A DNA stretch of 64,000 nucleotides from Phyto melanocephala. Its lineage: Eukaryota; Arthropoda; Insecta; Diptera; Rhinophoridae. Below are positions 24,642 to 36,837 of this stretch, piece by piece. The stretch lies in the NCBI GenBank assembly GCA_941918925.1, contig OW799233.1:143408223-143472222 (forward strand). The letters run 5' to 3'. Within the stretch, counting starts at the first letter, position 1. The number at the start of each line of letters is the position of its first letter. The translations under genes and the position numbers were made by a program. The notes below the pieces were generated by a model. The model was not told the DNA's origin and did no database searches. It saw only the letters and a list, made by a program, of their open reading frames with translations.

Positions 24642-25461
24642 GCTATAGACTCTGAAACTGTAAAACCGATCGGGCTCAAACTTTGGTAAGTTGATGTACA
24701 CATACCGGGGAGTGTTTATGGATGAAAAAAGTGGGCGGGGCCACGCCCATAAAAAATTAGTTATCAGTTTTAGCTTCTTGCACTTGACCGATTTTTCTGA
24801 AACTTTGCACACATATCGAGCTGTCATGACTAAATAATTTCGTGATAAGAAAAGTGGGCGGGGCCACGCCCCTAAAAAAGTTTTAATTTTGAGGTACTTG
24901 CACTGGACCGATTTTTCTGAAACTTTTCACACATATTAAGCTGTCGTGACTTTATAATTTTGCGATTAAAAAAGTGGGCGGGGCCACGCCCATAAAAAAA
25001 GGCTATAATTTTGAGGTACTTGCACCATACTGATTTTTCTGAAACTTTGCACACATATTGAGCTGTCATGACTAAATAATATCGTGATTAGAAAAGTGGG
25101 CAGTGCCACGCCCATAAAAAAAGGTATCATTTTGAAGTACTTGCACTGGACCGATTATTCTGAAACTTTGCACACACATTGAGCTGTTATGACTTTACAA
25201 TTTCGTGATAAGAAAAGTGGGGAGGGCCACGCCCATAAAAACAATTTTAATTTTGAGGTACTTGCACTGGTCCGATTCTTCTGAAAGTTTGCACACATAT
25301 TAAGCTGTTATGACTTTACAATTTCGTGACTAGAAAAGTGGGCAATGCCACGCCCATACACAAATTATAATTTTTAAGTTTTTTCACTTGATATTCAATT
25401 AAAATTCAGAATGCATTTCGATTCATTAAGGGGCGTAGCAACGCGCGCCGGGTTTGGCTAG
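24585..25461 (+). mobile_element. Helitron-like element with minisatellite interior
   Basis: Starts at CTATATATATAAAAGTGAAA, has a (TG)16 run at 24607-24638, then six tandem units of about 120 bp, and ends GCGCGCCGGGTTTGGCTAG. Each unit carries a CTTGCACTGGACCGATTTTT segment and GTGGGCGGGGCCACGCCCAT. Noncoding: frames in the units are by-products of the repeat. Confidence 0.8.
24725..25370 (+). repeat. Tandem array, six units of about 120 bp
   Basis: The CCACGCCCAT motif recurs near 24741, 24862, 24982, 25105, 25227 and 25348, spacing 120-123 bp. Units are imperfect (CCACGCCCAT changes in its neighbours, GGGCGG to GGGCAG and so on). The GC-rich palindrome GGGCGGGGCCACGCCC punctuates an otherwise AT-rich unit. 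Confidence 0.85.
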
Positions 25462-25559
25462 TCATATATAAAGAGTAACAAATGTTTCTCTAAAAATTAT
25501 CCTAGAGCTAGAAAATTTTAATTTTGCGGTAAAAATAAGCGAAAAAACAGAGGCATTCA

Positions 25560-25852
25560 TGTGTATTTGCTCATATCTCAGAAAGTTATAAGACGATTAT
25601 GCTAATTTCTAATACCGATCTGCTCTGATATTTTCATATCTTACACGAGTCTTGGCAATGTTTGCAGGGATTCAAAAAGTTGGTTTCAATATATACACGA
25701 ACAGACGGACAAAAAGATAATTTTAAATCAAATCCCTTATTCGTAAGCTTTAGAAAATATGTACTTTATTGGGTCGGAAATCAATATTTTAGAAATTCTA
25801 CACGAAATGACAAACCTATATATTTTTACACTGTCGGGTGAAGGGTATAAAA
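25560..25852 (-). mobile_element. Diverged family B-related fragment
   Basis: CTCATATCTCAGAAAGTTAT, GAACAGACGGACAAAAAG, CTTTAGAAAATATGTACTTT and the terminal CTGTCGGGTGAAGGGTATAA follow the family B order, with far more substitutions than other copies and without the GTCY array. It looks like an older or sister subfamily. Confidence 0.55.
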
Positions 25853-27486
25853 ATTGGTCAAGTAGAAGTAGTTACAAAAGATTATTTATTGTGTCCAATG
25901 TTCTATCTATCACGGGAACTTTATAAATATGTAAATTTTAGTGCCGGAAATAATTATTTTGGTCCATTAAAGCCATATCCAAATTTTTGTAAAATTTGTC
26001 CAGCAGTTACTGAGTTTAACGATTACATATACACATACATATTAAGTGTTAAGAAATAACAGTTATAAAAGATATATACAGGCTTTACTGAAAGCTTTTT
26101 CCATTAAACTTTGATTAACAAACCTATGATAATTTTTTTGCATACCGTAGTCAAAGTCTAGTACTATCATCCCAGTTTTTTATTAACTATTAATATCATG
26201 GGTTAAAAACCATTCGCTGATGTTGAAAAATAAAACTATTTAAAAAAGTAAATTGTTATATACATAACAAAAGAAAAAGTGCTACGTTTCTCATCAAAGC
26301 TAATTGAAAATAAAAATAATTAAGAAAAAATGCAAAAAAAGAAGAAAAAAGTGTGAAATTCTTTACATTTTCATCGCCTTCAGCAACTATCTTCCTGCGT
26401 CGCAACACCACATGCCATAAATGATATGAAACGAGTGCAAATTATGAATGTTTTTTGGTATGCGTTGATAAATTAAGTGTCTAGTGGCATGCTACAATGT
26501 GGCATTTATGTCATGACACACGCATAGTTGTTGGATAGAAAACGTCACTGTAAATAAGAAAACACACGCAAAAACAAATACATATACAAAAGTAAATGAC
26601 TAGATTACCATTCCTAACATAAATGTCAAAAGAATCAACACAAGTAACGAACTAGTAAAAATAGAAAAGTTAATAACAAGATTTAAAAATTGCAACTAAA
26701 AATTTATACTGTACCAAACATGTAAATGAAAAAGCTCTTTCTTCTTTTTTTATATATTTTTTTTTCTTTTTTGTTAGGTTCTTTTAATTTTCATCATCCT
26801 GTTCTTCTCATAAATTTGTTCTCTGTGTTAATAAATTTCACAGTGAGTCCGTTCATTCATTTACTTGCTTTTATACTACTCGCACTTGAACTCAATTTTA
26901 CTCATGATTTTTAATTAACTTTGAAACTGGCTTTCTTATTGGTATTTTTGCAGGAATTGTGCCAATTTGTTGCTCTTATTTTATTAAACAATTTCACTGA
27001 AACTTAGCTGGAAGTGCAAAGTTTTTATACTAATTTTCTGCAAGTCGTTACTTATAAATATTAAAATATGGGTTACACAAAGTTAAACCGTCAATTAGCA
27101 ACTGGATGAAATTTAACATACTAGTGATAAAGAGAGTGAGAGAATGTAGGTCAGAAGGGAACATTGTTTAATGTTTTGCTGGAACTAAAAGTTTATTATT
27201 AAAATATTTTAGAGAGTTACATAAAGCAAAATTAGCTTTTGATAGAAACAATATCTTGTAAAAATATTTATGAAAAAATAATAAATAAATTTTAGCGAAA
27301 GTAAAAACAAATAAAGAAAATTCTAAAACAGAAAATGTAAAATCTATATAAAAATACAGAAGGAATTATTGAATTAAGACTTAACTTCATGAAAAAGTAT
27401 TAATAAATAATTATTGTTTTTTATGCAGCTAACTAGAAAATTTCAAATAAATAATTTACTTTTTTAAATATTCTTATATTTTAAAT
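25853..27486. other. AT-rich DNA, nothing certain
   Basis: The segment 27360-27480 resembles the flanks of the SINE at 35.3 kb (GAATTAAGACTT, then TGCAGCTAACTAGAAAATTT). No gene recognised. Confidence 0.5.
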
Positions 27487-29613
27487 AACAAGAGCACTAT
27501 ATTCGGCTGTGCCGAATCTTTTATACCCACCACCAATTTTGTGTACATTTAAAGTACAATATTTATTATTTTGTTAATCGCTATGGAATAATCTCTTTAT
27601 AATAAAATATGTCTTACTTTCTCTGTAGAGGGTGGTTAAATTTTAAGGACCCATGTTGAAGGTGAACTACACCTAGTTTTTAAATTTGTTTTCTGCATTT
27701 CGTTTAACATTTCTCAATCTCAAACTTACTCAATTTGATCCGTGGAAAGATACGCAAATGAGCAACGCTTTAAAGTTATTCAGGTTTTTTATAAAAATGG
27801 GCGTTCAAATCAAAATGCATTTTATGCACTTCGTAATTCTTTTGATCAACATAAAAGTTCAAATTCATCCACAATCGGGAGAATTGTAAAAAATATTTAA
27901 ATTTCTGCAAAACAGGTCTGTATAAAATGTTCGAAAATCTGTGAATGCCTACTTAGTTCGTTGAATGGGAACCATTGCTGTTTTTTGCGACAGTGTGACA
28001 AAAGAGCAGTCAACCGCGACTCATCATCATGCCCAACAATTGAGCATCAACATTGTCATTGAAAATTTGGACCATCAGATAGAGGAGTGGCACCAAGGAT
28101 GGGGGGGCCATTTGGCCAATATTTTGTTAAATACATAATTGAACCATACAAATATTATCATTATAAAAAGAAATGATAATAATTTCTTAAATAATATTTG
28201 TGTTATTTAAAATCAACATCGACCCTTAATAACTTCGATATGATAGTAAAATGTTTTCGTAAATTTTGTCTTTTAGTGAAAGTGGGCGTTAAAGTAGTCG
28301 TGTCAATAAAGTTTCTGCTAATAAATACAACTTTGATATTTTTCAATATATTCCTTAATTTTCCTAAAAACTTTGTCAATAGAGAAATTACATGAATTTA
28401 AGATAAACCGTTATATGGGAGGTAAGCTTTAAAGTGGGCGTGCTACATTAACTTTTTGGAACAATAATTACATTGATTAGATGAATACATGTAGCAAATT
28501 TCATCATCATACCTCTAATTTTGTCGGTTTTATGAGCTTTTAAATTTCATTAACAGTAGATAACGTGAAAAGTAGGCGTTATAGTAGGCGTGTCAAAGTT
28601 GTTTTTGCTAATGAGTACAACTTAGGTGTTTCAATATAGTCCTTTATTATTCCAAAATCTTCATTAATAGAGAAATTATATGAATTTTAGGTAAAACGTT
28701 ATATGGGAGGTGGGCGTAAAAGTGGGCGTGGCACCTTAATTTTTTGGCATAGTAATGAAATTGCCTAGGGGGATAGACGTAGCAAATTTTATCATCATAC
28801 CTCTCATTTTGGCGGTTTTATGAGCTTTTAAATTTCATTAACGGTAGATAACGTGAAAAGTGGGCGTTATAGTAGGCGTGTCACAGTTATTTTTGCGAAT
28901 GAGTACAACTTAGGTGTTTCAATATAGTCCTTTGTTATTCCAAAATCTTTATTAATAGAGAAATTTTATGAATTTTAGGTAAAACGTTATATGTGAGGTG
29001 GGCGTAAAAGTGGGCGTGGCACATCGATTTTCCGTTACAAAAAAGCCTCTCACTAAAAAGTTAAGTGTGCAAAATTTCGTACATCTAATTTTGTCCATTT
29101 TATTAGGTTTTAAATTTTAAATATAGTGAAAAATACACTGCGCGGTATAAATTTTCGTACATTTTTATCTATAACTCCTTTCCTAATGCACAGATTTTTT
29201 GGGAGAGATATTGTTTTCACTCGAGAAATATATATTCGAAGTTTCATGACTGTACGTTACTGCGTTTGGAAACAGTCCCATTTTATTCGATGTTTGGAGG
29301 ACACGGTTTTTTCGACCTACTCTTGCTTTTCGAGCTATAACTCACTTCCTAATATTCTGATTTAGCCCATTTTCAATACCAAACAAACCTTGTCTATAAG
29401 AAAGATTCTGGTAAAATTTGAGCCCCCTAGCTTTTTCAGTGCGACCTCTATCGTGCTCTCAACAGACGGACGGACATAGCTAGATCGTCATCAAATCAAA
29501 CCCTGATTCAGAATATATATACTTTATGTGGTCTAAAATGGATATTTCGATGTGTTACAAATGGAGTGACAAAATTAATATACCCCCACCATTTTTTTGG
29601 TGGCGGGTATAAA
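27487..29613 (-). mobile_element. Full-length family A element
   Basis: Hairpin end at left (AACAAGAGCACTATATTCGG, lacking GTAA of other copies) and TATACCC stem-loop end at right. Carries the mariner derivative at 27628-28226, three GTGGGCGT blocks and a short GACGGACGGACA core near 29464-29480. Confidence 0.8.
27628..28226 (+). mobile_element. Internally deleted mariner carried in family A, right TIR lost
   Basis: Left TIR GGGTGGTTAAATTTTAAGGA after TA at 27626-27627. The right end has decayed to ACATCGACCCTTAATAACTT, so most of the right TIR is deleted. The HTH-type frame is still readable across 27690-27890 with frameshifts. Confidence 0.7.
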
Positions 29614-30722
29614 AACAAAAGAAATGAGGGATGCATATAAGTCAAAGTTTTGCGAAAAAAGTTCGATTCGACATTGTTCTTATTTTTCGAACTACAGACA
29701 AAACCATTACCGCTCTAACTCAAAAATTGCATGAAGAAAGAATAAAGTTTCTAAAAAGAAGCGGAAAAGATATGATAGCGTACCCTTTAAAAATTAATTA
29801 ATACTCTGTAAATTCACTCTTCTTTATTCCAATTCTTACAACTCTTTGCTAAATTTTTCTGAATTATTTTAATTTAATTTTTTTGTGATGCAATGTGTAA
29901 ATGAAAAAACACATAATATTAATGTTTATTAAAAATAAATAAAAGCGTGTACTGTCTACACATAATTAAATTTATTCAACAGCGTTTTTCTAATAAATAA
30001 AAAACACAATTAATCTACTTTGTATTAATGAGTAGATAGGGCCTTTGGTTTATAAAATTAGAGTACCGAAGGACCTAACTAACAAGGCTTTTTAAATATT
30101 TTAAATTCTTATTTTATTTTGCAAGAATTTAATTTCTCACACTTTTTTTATAATACTCGTGAAAATTATGCTGATAGAAACTATACCACTAGTATATACA
30201 CAGTTTTTTGCTTCTTCTGTAAAATTTTCAAAATGTTAGATAGGGACGTTTGCGTTTTAGCTAACGATTTATATCTTTGCAAAAACAATTTGTGTCAAAA
30301 ATATTGATTCAACATGTAATGTCGTTTTTTGTTTTGTTTTTTGTTGTCTAACACACACATGGTTTACGAATGTGTAAGTAGCAATTTTTAGCGCTATAAA
30401 CTGCACATCTGCAGGAAAATCTTTCAAATAGCATATTTTTTTTATTTAAAACGGTTGTTTAGTGTGAGCAAAATTGTGTCACAATAAAACTACTTGCCCA
30501 TTAATATCTAAAATATATAATTTAAATTCGCTTTTATAGGCTGATTGAACTTTATTTTTATAATGTATGTTTCAAACCAAAATATTGTATATCCACTTCT
30601 CTTTATACTTCTATTATCATTAAAGAAAGTTATGGAATTTTTTCAATATGATATGCAAAGAAATCTGTATCAAAATTTAATAACAACAGTAGATATTTTA
30701 AGGTGCTTTATAATATAGTTAA
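29614..30722. other. AT-rich DNA, nothing seen
   Basis: No family recognised in any frame. Confidence 0.5.
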
Positions 30723-31219
30723 CTGGAAAATCCCGGCGCGCGTTGCTACGCCCCTTAATGAATAAAAATGCATTCTGATTTTTAGTTGAATATCAAGTGC
30801 AAAAAGCTAAAAATTGTAACTTTTTTTTATGGGCGTGGCCCTACCAACTTTTCCAATCACAAAATTATAAAGTCATGACAGCTCAATATGTGTGCAAAGT
30901 TTCAGAAAAATCGGTCCATGGCAAGTACGTCAAAATTATAAATTTTTTATGAGCGTGGCTCCGCCCACTTTTTTAATCAAAAAATTATATAGTCATGACA
31001 GCTCAATATGATGCAAAGTTTCAGGAAAATCGGTCAAGTGCAAGTAGCTAAAAATTATAACTAATTTTTTATGGGCGTGGCCCCGCCTACTTTTTTCCAC
31101 AAATAAACACTCCCTGGAATGTGTACAACAACTTGTCAAAGTTTGAGTCCGATCGGTTTTACAGTTTCGGAGTCTATAGCTAACACACACATAATCAGAG
31201 TTTCACTTTTATATACATA
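30723..31219 (-). mobile_element. Helitron-like minisatellite element, tandem partner 1
   Basis: Minus orientation: 3' end CGCGCGCCGGGATTTTCCAG (CTAG altered to CCAG), then repeat units with ATGGGCGTGG..CCACTTTT, and the 5' end AAAGTGAAACTCTGATTATG at right. It abuts the next copy without a gap. Confidence 0.75.
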
Positions 31220-32335
31220 CTAGAAAAGCCCGGCGCGCGTTGCTACGCCCCTTAATGAATAAAAATGCATTCTAAATTTAAATTGAATAGCAAAAAGCTA
31301 ACAATTATAACTTATTCCTTATGGGCGTAGCACTGCCTACTTTTCTAATCACGAAATTGTAAAATCATGAGAGCTCAAAATGTGTGCAAAGTTTCAGAAA
31401 AATCGGTCCAGTGCAAATACCTCTAAATTATAACTTTTTTATGGGCGTGGCCCTGACCACTTTTCTAATCACGAAATTATATAGTCATGACAGCTCAATA
31501 TGTGTGTGCAAAGTTTTACAAAAATCGGTCCAGAGCCAGTACCTCAAAATTATAACTTTTTTATGGGCGTGGCCCTGCCCACTTTTCCAATCACGAAATT
31601 ATATGGTCGTGACAGTTCAATATGTGTGCGCAATATTTCAGAAAAATCGGTGAAGCTCCAGTAGTTGAATATTATAACTTTTTTTTATGGGCGTGGCACT
31701 GCCCACTTTTCTATTCACGTAATTGTAAAGTCATGACAGGTCAATATGTGTGCAAAGTTTCACAAAAATCGGTCCAGAGCCAGTACCTTAAAATTATAAC
31801 TTTTTTATAGGCGTGGCCCTGCCCACTTTTCCAATCACAAAATTATATAGTCGTGACAGTTCAATATGTGTGTGCAAAGTTTCAGAACAATCGGTGAAGT
31901 TCAAGTAGCTGAAAATTATAACTTTTTTTATGGGCGTGGCCCCGCCCACTTTTCTAATCACGAAATTGTAAAGTCATGACAGCTCAATAAGTGCACCAAG
32001 TTTCAGAAAAATCGGTTCAGTGAAAGTACCTCAAAACTATAACCTTTTTTTATGGGCATGGCCCTGCCCACTTTTCTAATCACAAAATTATAAAGGCATG
32101 ACAGCTCAATATGTGTGCAAAGTTTCAGAAAAATCGGTCGAGGGCAAGTGGCTAAAACTGATAAATAATTTTATATGGGAGTGGCACCGCCTACTTTTTG
32201 CCACCCATAAACACATCCTGGAATGTGTACAACAACTTGCCAAAGTTTGAAACCGATCGGTTTTACAGTTTCGGAGTCTATAGCTAACACACACACAGAG
32301 TTTTACTTATATACATATAGATATAGATAAGATAC
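31220..32335 (-). mobile_element. Helitron-like minisatellite element, tandem partner 2
   Basis: Begins with CTAG at 31220 (minus-strand 3' end), has about eight units of about 120 bp with GGGCGTGGCCCTGCCCACTT, and ends with CACACACACAGAGTTTTACT followed by TATATACATATAG. Same orientation as its neighbour, making a head-to-tail pair. Frames such as 31384-31653 are repeat-derived. Confidence 0.8.
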
Positions 32336-34259
32336 ACAACGTAAACTTTAAGAGCTTTTCAAGCATAACTTACTTGTAGAATTAGCATGTTCTAGAACTT
32401 AACTTTTAATTTGTATATTTATACTGTATACACACCACCATGGTGGCATCTTAAACTAAAACAAGTTTAAATGTTATCAAATAAAATCAAGTTTGTAATG
32501 GCTTTCAGAAACTAATGTTTGTCCATTTCTTTTAACACTATATTTCAGTAATTCTCTATTGCTGAAGGCAATTAAGGGTTTAATACATTTAAAATTTAAT
32601 ATAACTTTAATGTGACGAAAAGTTTTTTTTTTATGTTTGAGATTGTTAAAAGGACACATTGGTCCTTTTACAAATAAAGCGTGTTGATGTTGTTTTCAAA
32701 CAAAATTTAAATTAAATGCCTTTTTGTAAGTCAGCTCAGGTTTGTTTAACTTATATGCCCTTAAATATTTTGTATATTTAGCTATAGTTTTATAAGGTGA
32801 CTCTTGTATGTGTTGTTGTAAAAAGCAAGGTATTATTGATTTATGTATTACTATTAATGTATTCACGAGGTTTCCTAAAAAAACATATTGTCACAATGTT
32901 CTAGTCTTTTACAATAGTTTACTTTTACTTTTTAGGTGAAAACTGTCGTAAAACAATACCACTCTGCATGGTACGTCTATTGTGCTGTAATAACTATTCA
33001 GATACCTGGAGCAATCGGCTAAGAATCTGCTAAGGCAATCTTAGTAAGCCGCAGCCTCTGATATCCGTTAAGAAGATCTGTTATCAAAAATTTAGAAAAA
33101 TCGGTGACTTAAATTTGTTATAAAGGGTCTTTCATAACAATCATATTTTTTAAGTTATTATTTTAAAACATATGAATTTAGGACACCTTTTGAATACAGT
33201 ATATATGTAAAACAGTTTTAATTTACATAAATCAATAAAACTTCTAAACTTGTTAAAAACAAAAATTCATCATTTAAAAGTTAAGTGTATACATTCCTAT
33301 ATGTATTCATATATTTTTGTCTTTAGGGGTTCAGGGAAAAAGAAGTGTGTTTTGTGTCCTTTCTCGTTTTTGGTTAAAAAAAAAATAGAAATAGTCACAA
33401 AAAACGTTAAAAAGATTTCGTTAAAGTAAATAGTTTATTATTTGCTATTAAAGGTAAGTTTAACAGTTGCCGAAAATTTGTGTAGAATGAATAAAGTAGA
33501 ATAGTCTAACGACAAATTGTAAACGCTAAAGGAAAACTTGACAGAAAATACATACGAATGTAAATTAGACTAGCCTAACGTATTTCTAGATTTTTTAAAT
33601 CATTTTAAAAAATGGAACAATTTATTGGTTCAGAGGTGTGTGTTAATATTATTATTGGCAAATTGATTAAATTGTGCTAGTAATTTTACAACAATTACAA
33701 AACATATGTATTTTTGATTGTGTTACACAGAGTAAAATAAAAGCTTTTTGATGTTTCTATAGATTTGTTAAATGACAAAAAAAATAAAACAAAAATATTT
33801 ATTACTTTTATAAAAACGCAAAACGTTGTATTTAATTTTAAAGTAGAAACTTTTTATTACTTTTTGTACTCGGGGTTATAATTTGTTGTGCTAATCGGAT
33901 TGTTAGTTCTTTTTCTAAATCATCCTACTTTAATACTACCTCACATAAATAGTGTTAGCGCAAAAAAATTATACTTTTGCTCTCTCTTTGTGTACGGATC
34001 CACATTTTGCTTCTACGAAATCTGGTCAAAATTTTACGACTTGTGTTACAGTATAAATGTTCTATAAAGACGGGAAACCAAGATTCAGTTAATAACAAAC
34101 TGTCAAATCAATAATGAACAAATCACCGCAGGTTGAATTCACACAGATAAAATTTTCAGCCTAGCTGATGGGGAAGCACTTTTTAAAAATTTAGATTTAA
34201 CCAAATGCGACGAAAATTGTATCCCAAATTCTTCCAAATTGATAAAACTGTATAATTTA
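32336..34259. other. AT-rich DNA, nothing seen
   Basis: No coding or repeat structure recognised. Confidence 0.5.
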
Positions 34260-34920
34260 CATTTTAGTAAGTGGGCATGTTACACAATTAATCCAATAAT
34301 TTATTTCAAATTAAATATATAACCAAAAATTCCCATGACAATTTATATACAAATAACTCGAATTTTTCTTTATTGTTCCAAAATCTTTTACATTAAAGAA
34401 ATCGTGTGAATTAACGAAATGGATTAAAGAAATAGTGTCACCTTTATTTTCTGATTTTTACTATAATGTTGACCAAAAAATATATATGTAAAACTTCAGC
34501 AACACGTATCTATGATACTTTTATAAGCGCTTAAATTTTTTTTTTAACAATATATTAAGTGATATTGTTAAGGTGACTGTAAATGTAAGCCTACTGATGT
34601 AATTTTTCGTCATGATAACTATTTAAGTATTAAATCATAGAGATTATAATTTTTGCAAAATCTATTTAAATAGAAATATTAAATGAATAAAAAAATTCGT
34701 TTCATGAAAGATGGGCGTCAAATTCATATTCTGCAATTACAACTATATTGACCAAAAAGCTATATTAACAAATTTCAGTATTGCACATTTGATTCGTAGT
34801 GACACACGCTGCGCGGTCAATTCTCGTGTTTTTCGAGAATTATATTTAAAAAAAACCCACATCCATTCATTCCTGGTAAATCGATTTAGCCCATTCTCAA
34901 TATAAAATCTTTTTGATGTA
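34260..34920 (-). mobile_element. Old, degenerate family A copy
   Basis: Recognisable blocks in family A order: TTCCAAAATCTTTTACATTA, GTCACCTTTATTTTCTGATT, GATGGGCGTCAAATTC, CACACGCTGCGCGGTCAATT (compare CACTGTGCGGTATAAATT) and CGATTTAGCCCATTCTCAAT. No ends, mariner or microsatellite core. Divergence is visibly greater than between the other copies. Confidence 0.55.
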
Positions 34921-35328
34921 TTAGCAAAATTTTCCTTTTCTTACTTCTCCTGTGTAACCCTAATATTGCCAACAAGTGTGTGTGTGAGACACATTTAGAT
35001 GTTTAATTCAATGAAGAAACGAAAATATTCGGTATATCGCAAAAAAATTCTTGATTATTATTTTGTATAGTGTAACAAAAAAATAAATTATCAGAATTTA
35101 ATTATTCTATTTTTTATAAAATTCAAATTCGATGTGTTGGATATACAATGCATGACCCGTATTTAAAATGCTCTTTAACGTTATGCTAAATGGTTTTAAA
35201 CTACTGTTTTTGTTTATTGCCTAAATATCAAATGATTACGACTGAAATCCATTCTGCTAGTCTGATCTAATTTCAAACAAAAGCAAGAGAGAGAAAAGAT
35301 TTAATAAAAACTTAAACTACAATTTCTT
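34921..35328. other. AT-rich DNA, nothing seen
   Basis: A short GTGTGTGTGTG run near 34976-34986 only. Confidence 0.5.
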
Positions 35329-35340
35329 GAATTAAGACTT

Positions 35341-35534
35341 AGGTTAGGTAGAACAGGCAGCTGTTGTACAGCTCACTTGGGTCCATTATATTGATCCCTT
35401 TGTGATGTCTGAATAGAAAAGTAAGAATAGAATAGAAAAGAAGCAGACAAGTCCAGAGTCTCCGGCGGGAATCGAACCCGCAACCCCTAAGCTAGCAGAA
35501 CAACACACTGCTGACTAGTCCATCGGGGCACCCC
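35341..35534 (-). mobile_element. tRNA-derived SINE with 12-bp target duplication
   Basis: On the minus strand the head is tRNA-like, with an A-box-like TGGACTAGTC and a perfect B box GGTTCGATTCC (complement of 35468-35478) between paired T-stem arms GCGGG and CCCGC. A body follows and the tail ends CTACCTAACCTAA. The 194-bp unit is flanked by GAATTAAGACTT at 35329-35340 and 35535-35546, the mark of LINE-driven retroposition. Boxes A and B are the internal RNA polymerase III promoter. The acceptor stem pairs poorly, so it is not a working tRNA gene. Confidence 0.85.
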
Positions 35535-35546
35535 GAATTAAGACTT

Positions 35547-36674
35547 TTTTCGTCAAAAAAAAAAGGAAAATTAAACAATTTTTGTTTTTTTATATATTTG
35601 TGTAGCTAACAAGAAAATTTTAAATAAATATATCTTGTATTATAAATATAATAAAAGGGTTTGGATTTGAGAAAAGTTAATTTTAAAAATTTTAAACGAG
35701 AATTTTTTTTGGAAAACTAAGCAAAAAATACTCGCTATGTTTATTCAGTTTTTAATGTCTGCCAAGCTCTACTAAAGCAGATTGTGCACCATATAACTAA
35801 CGTGATGTCGGACAGCCTACTCATTTTCTTCCTAGGGAATTTTAGTTTTTTACTCCAATTATTCTAGCAACGTGCATAAGCTAGCGCAATGATGTGATTT
35901 TATATGTGATGTAATGGTTCCATATTTCAAAATTTCAATAATATCTTTATTCAATTTTTATAATGACCATCATTCTTCAGGTTAATCTACGTTCTGTGTT
36001 TTCAAGCAAATCAATACCAGTATCTTTTGGTGCACAGATCTCACCGTCGTATGCCAATACAAGTTTTGATACAGTTTGATAATATTCGTTATTAGTGGTA
36101 CATTAGGAGTTAGTAAAAACCCAGAGATTAAACTCTTTCATTAAAGTCAATTGTACACTTGTTATCTGGATTAACAAATAAACTCAGCTATTTAAAGTTG
36201 TAAGTTAATTAAAAATCACACACATTGATGATAGTGCTAGAGTTTAAGATTCATTTATAGCAAATCCACATTTTCTACTACTTTCAGTTTGCTTCTTCAT
36301 CGAAATTACAAATCTCCCTTTAACGTCTTTTTCATCAGCGTATACCAGAAGCACTTAGTCAGTCAGCACTTAGGATTTCGTATCTTACTATTCTTTCTAC
36401 AACAAATATAAACCCTTCTGATGCTAATCCATCACCTTGATGAGCATAGAAAAATCATCACAAATGGTTGGTTCTTGAATTTCAATAACATTTTTTTCTA
36501 TGTTGCAACTCTGGCTAGTCTAATTAAGTTAGGAAATACTTCTAGCTTCCATATACTATTTCATAGTTTCCATTATTCTTTACATCATTCCCAAATACTG
36601 AAAATTATCTTTAATCGACATATTGGGTACAAGCCTGATTGATAGTGTTCTCTTTGAAGTTCAATGTAATAAAA
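35547..36674. other. AT-rich DNA, nothing seen
   Basis: No family recognised; the 73-codon frame at 36421 has no domain features. Confidence 0.5.
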
Positions 36675-36837
36675 AGGGTGATTTATTAGCTATTATCTTT
36701 TTGTTAACACTGGTTTAAACAGCTGACGCACGTTTCGTGTTTTGTTTCACTGTCAAACATCTTCAGTTTGGTCTATAATTTAACCATGAATCGTCTTACA
36801 AACGAACAACGCTTACAAATTATTGAATTTTATTATA

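Noticed and set aside
25838..26059. 73-codon frame with two CxxC-like cysteines
   Set aside because: It starts within a family B-related fragment and shows no recognised domain; likely chance.
26726..26914. 62-codon frame beginning MKKLFLLFLYIF, looking like a membrane peptide
   Set aside because: Produced by T-rich DNA; no conserved features and no splice or promoter context.
31384..31810. Overlapping + frames of 89 and 62 codons with repeated QKSVQSQYLKIIT-like peptides
   Set aside because: They are translations of the 120-bp Helitron-like units; the periodicity is that of the DNA repeat and frames open in both strands equally.
35345..35534. Possible functional tRNA gene on the minus strand
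   Set aside because: The acceptor stem pairs poorly, and the unit has a non-tRNA body, a repeat tail and a target duplication, so it is a SINE.
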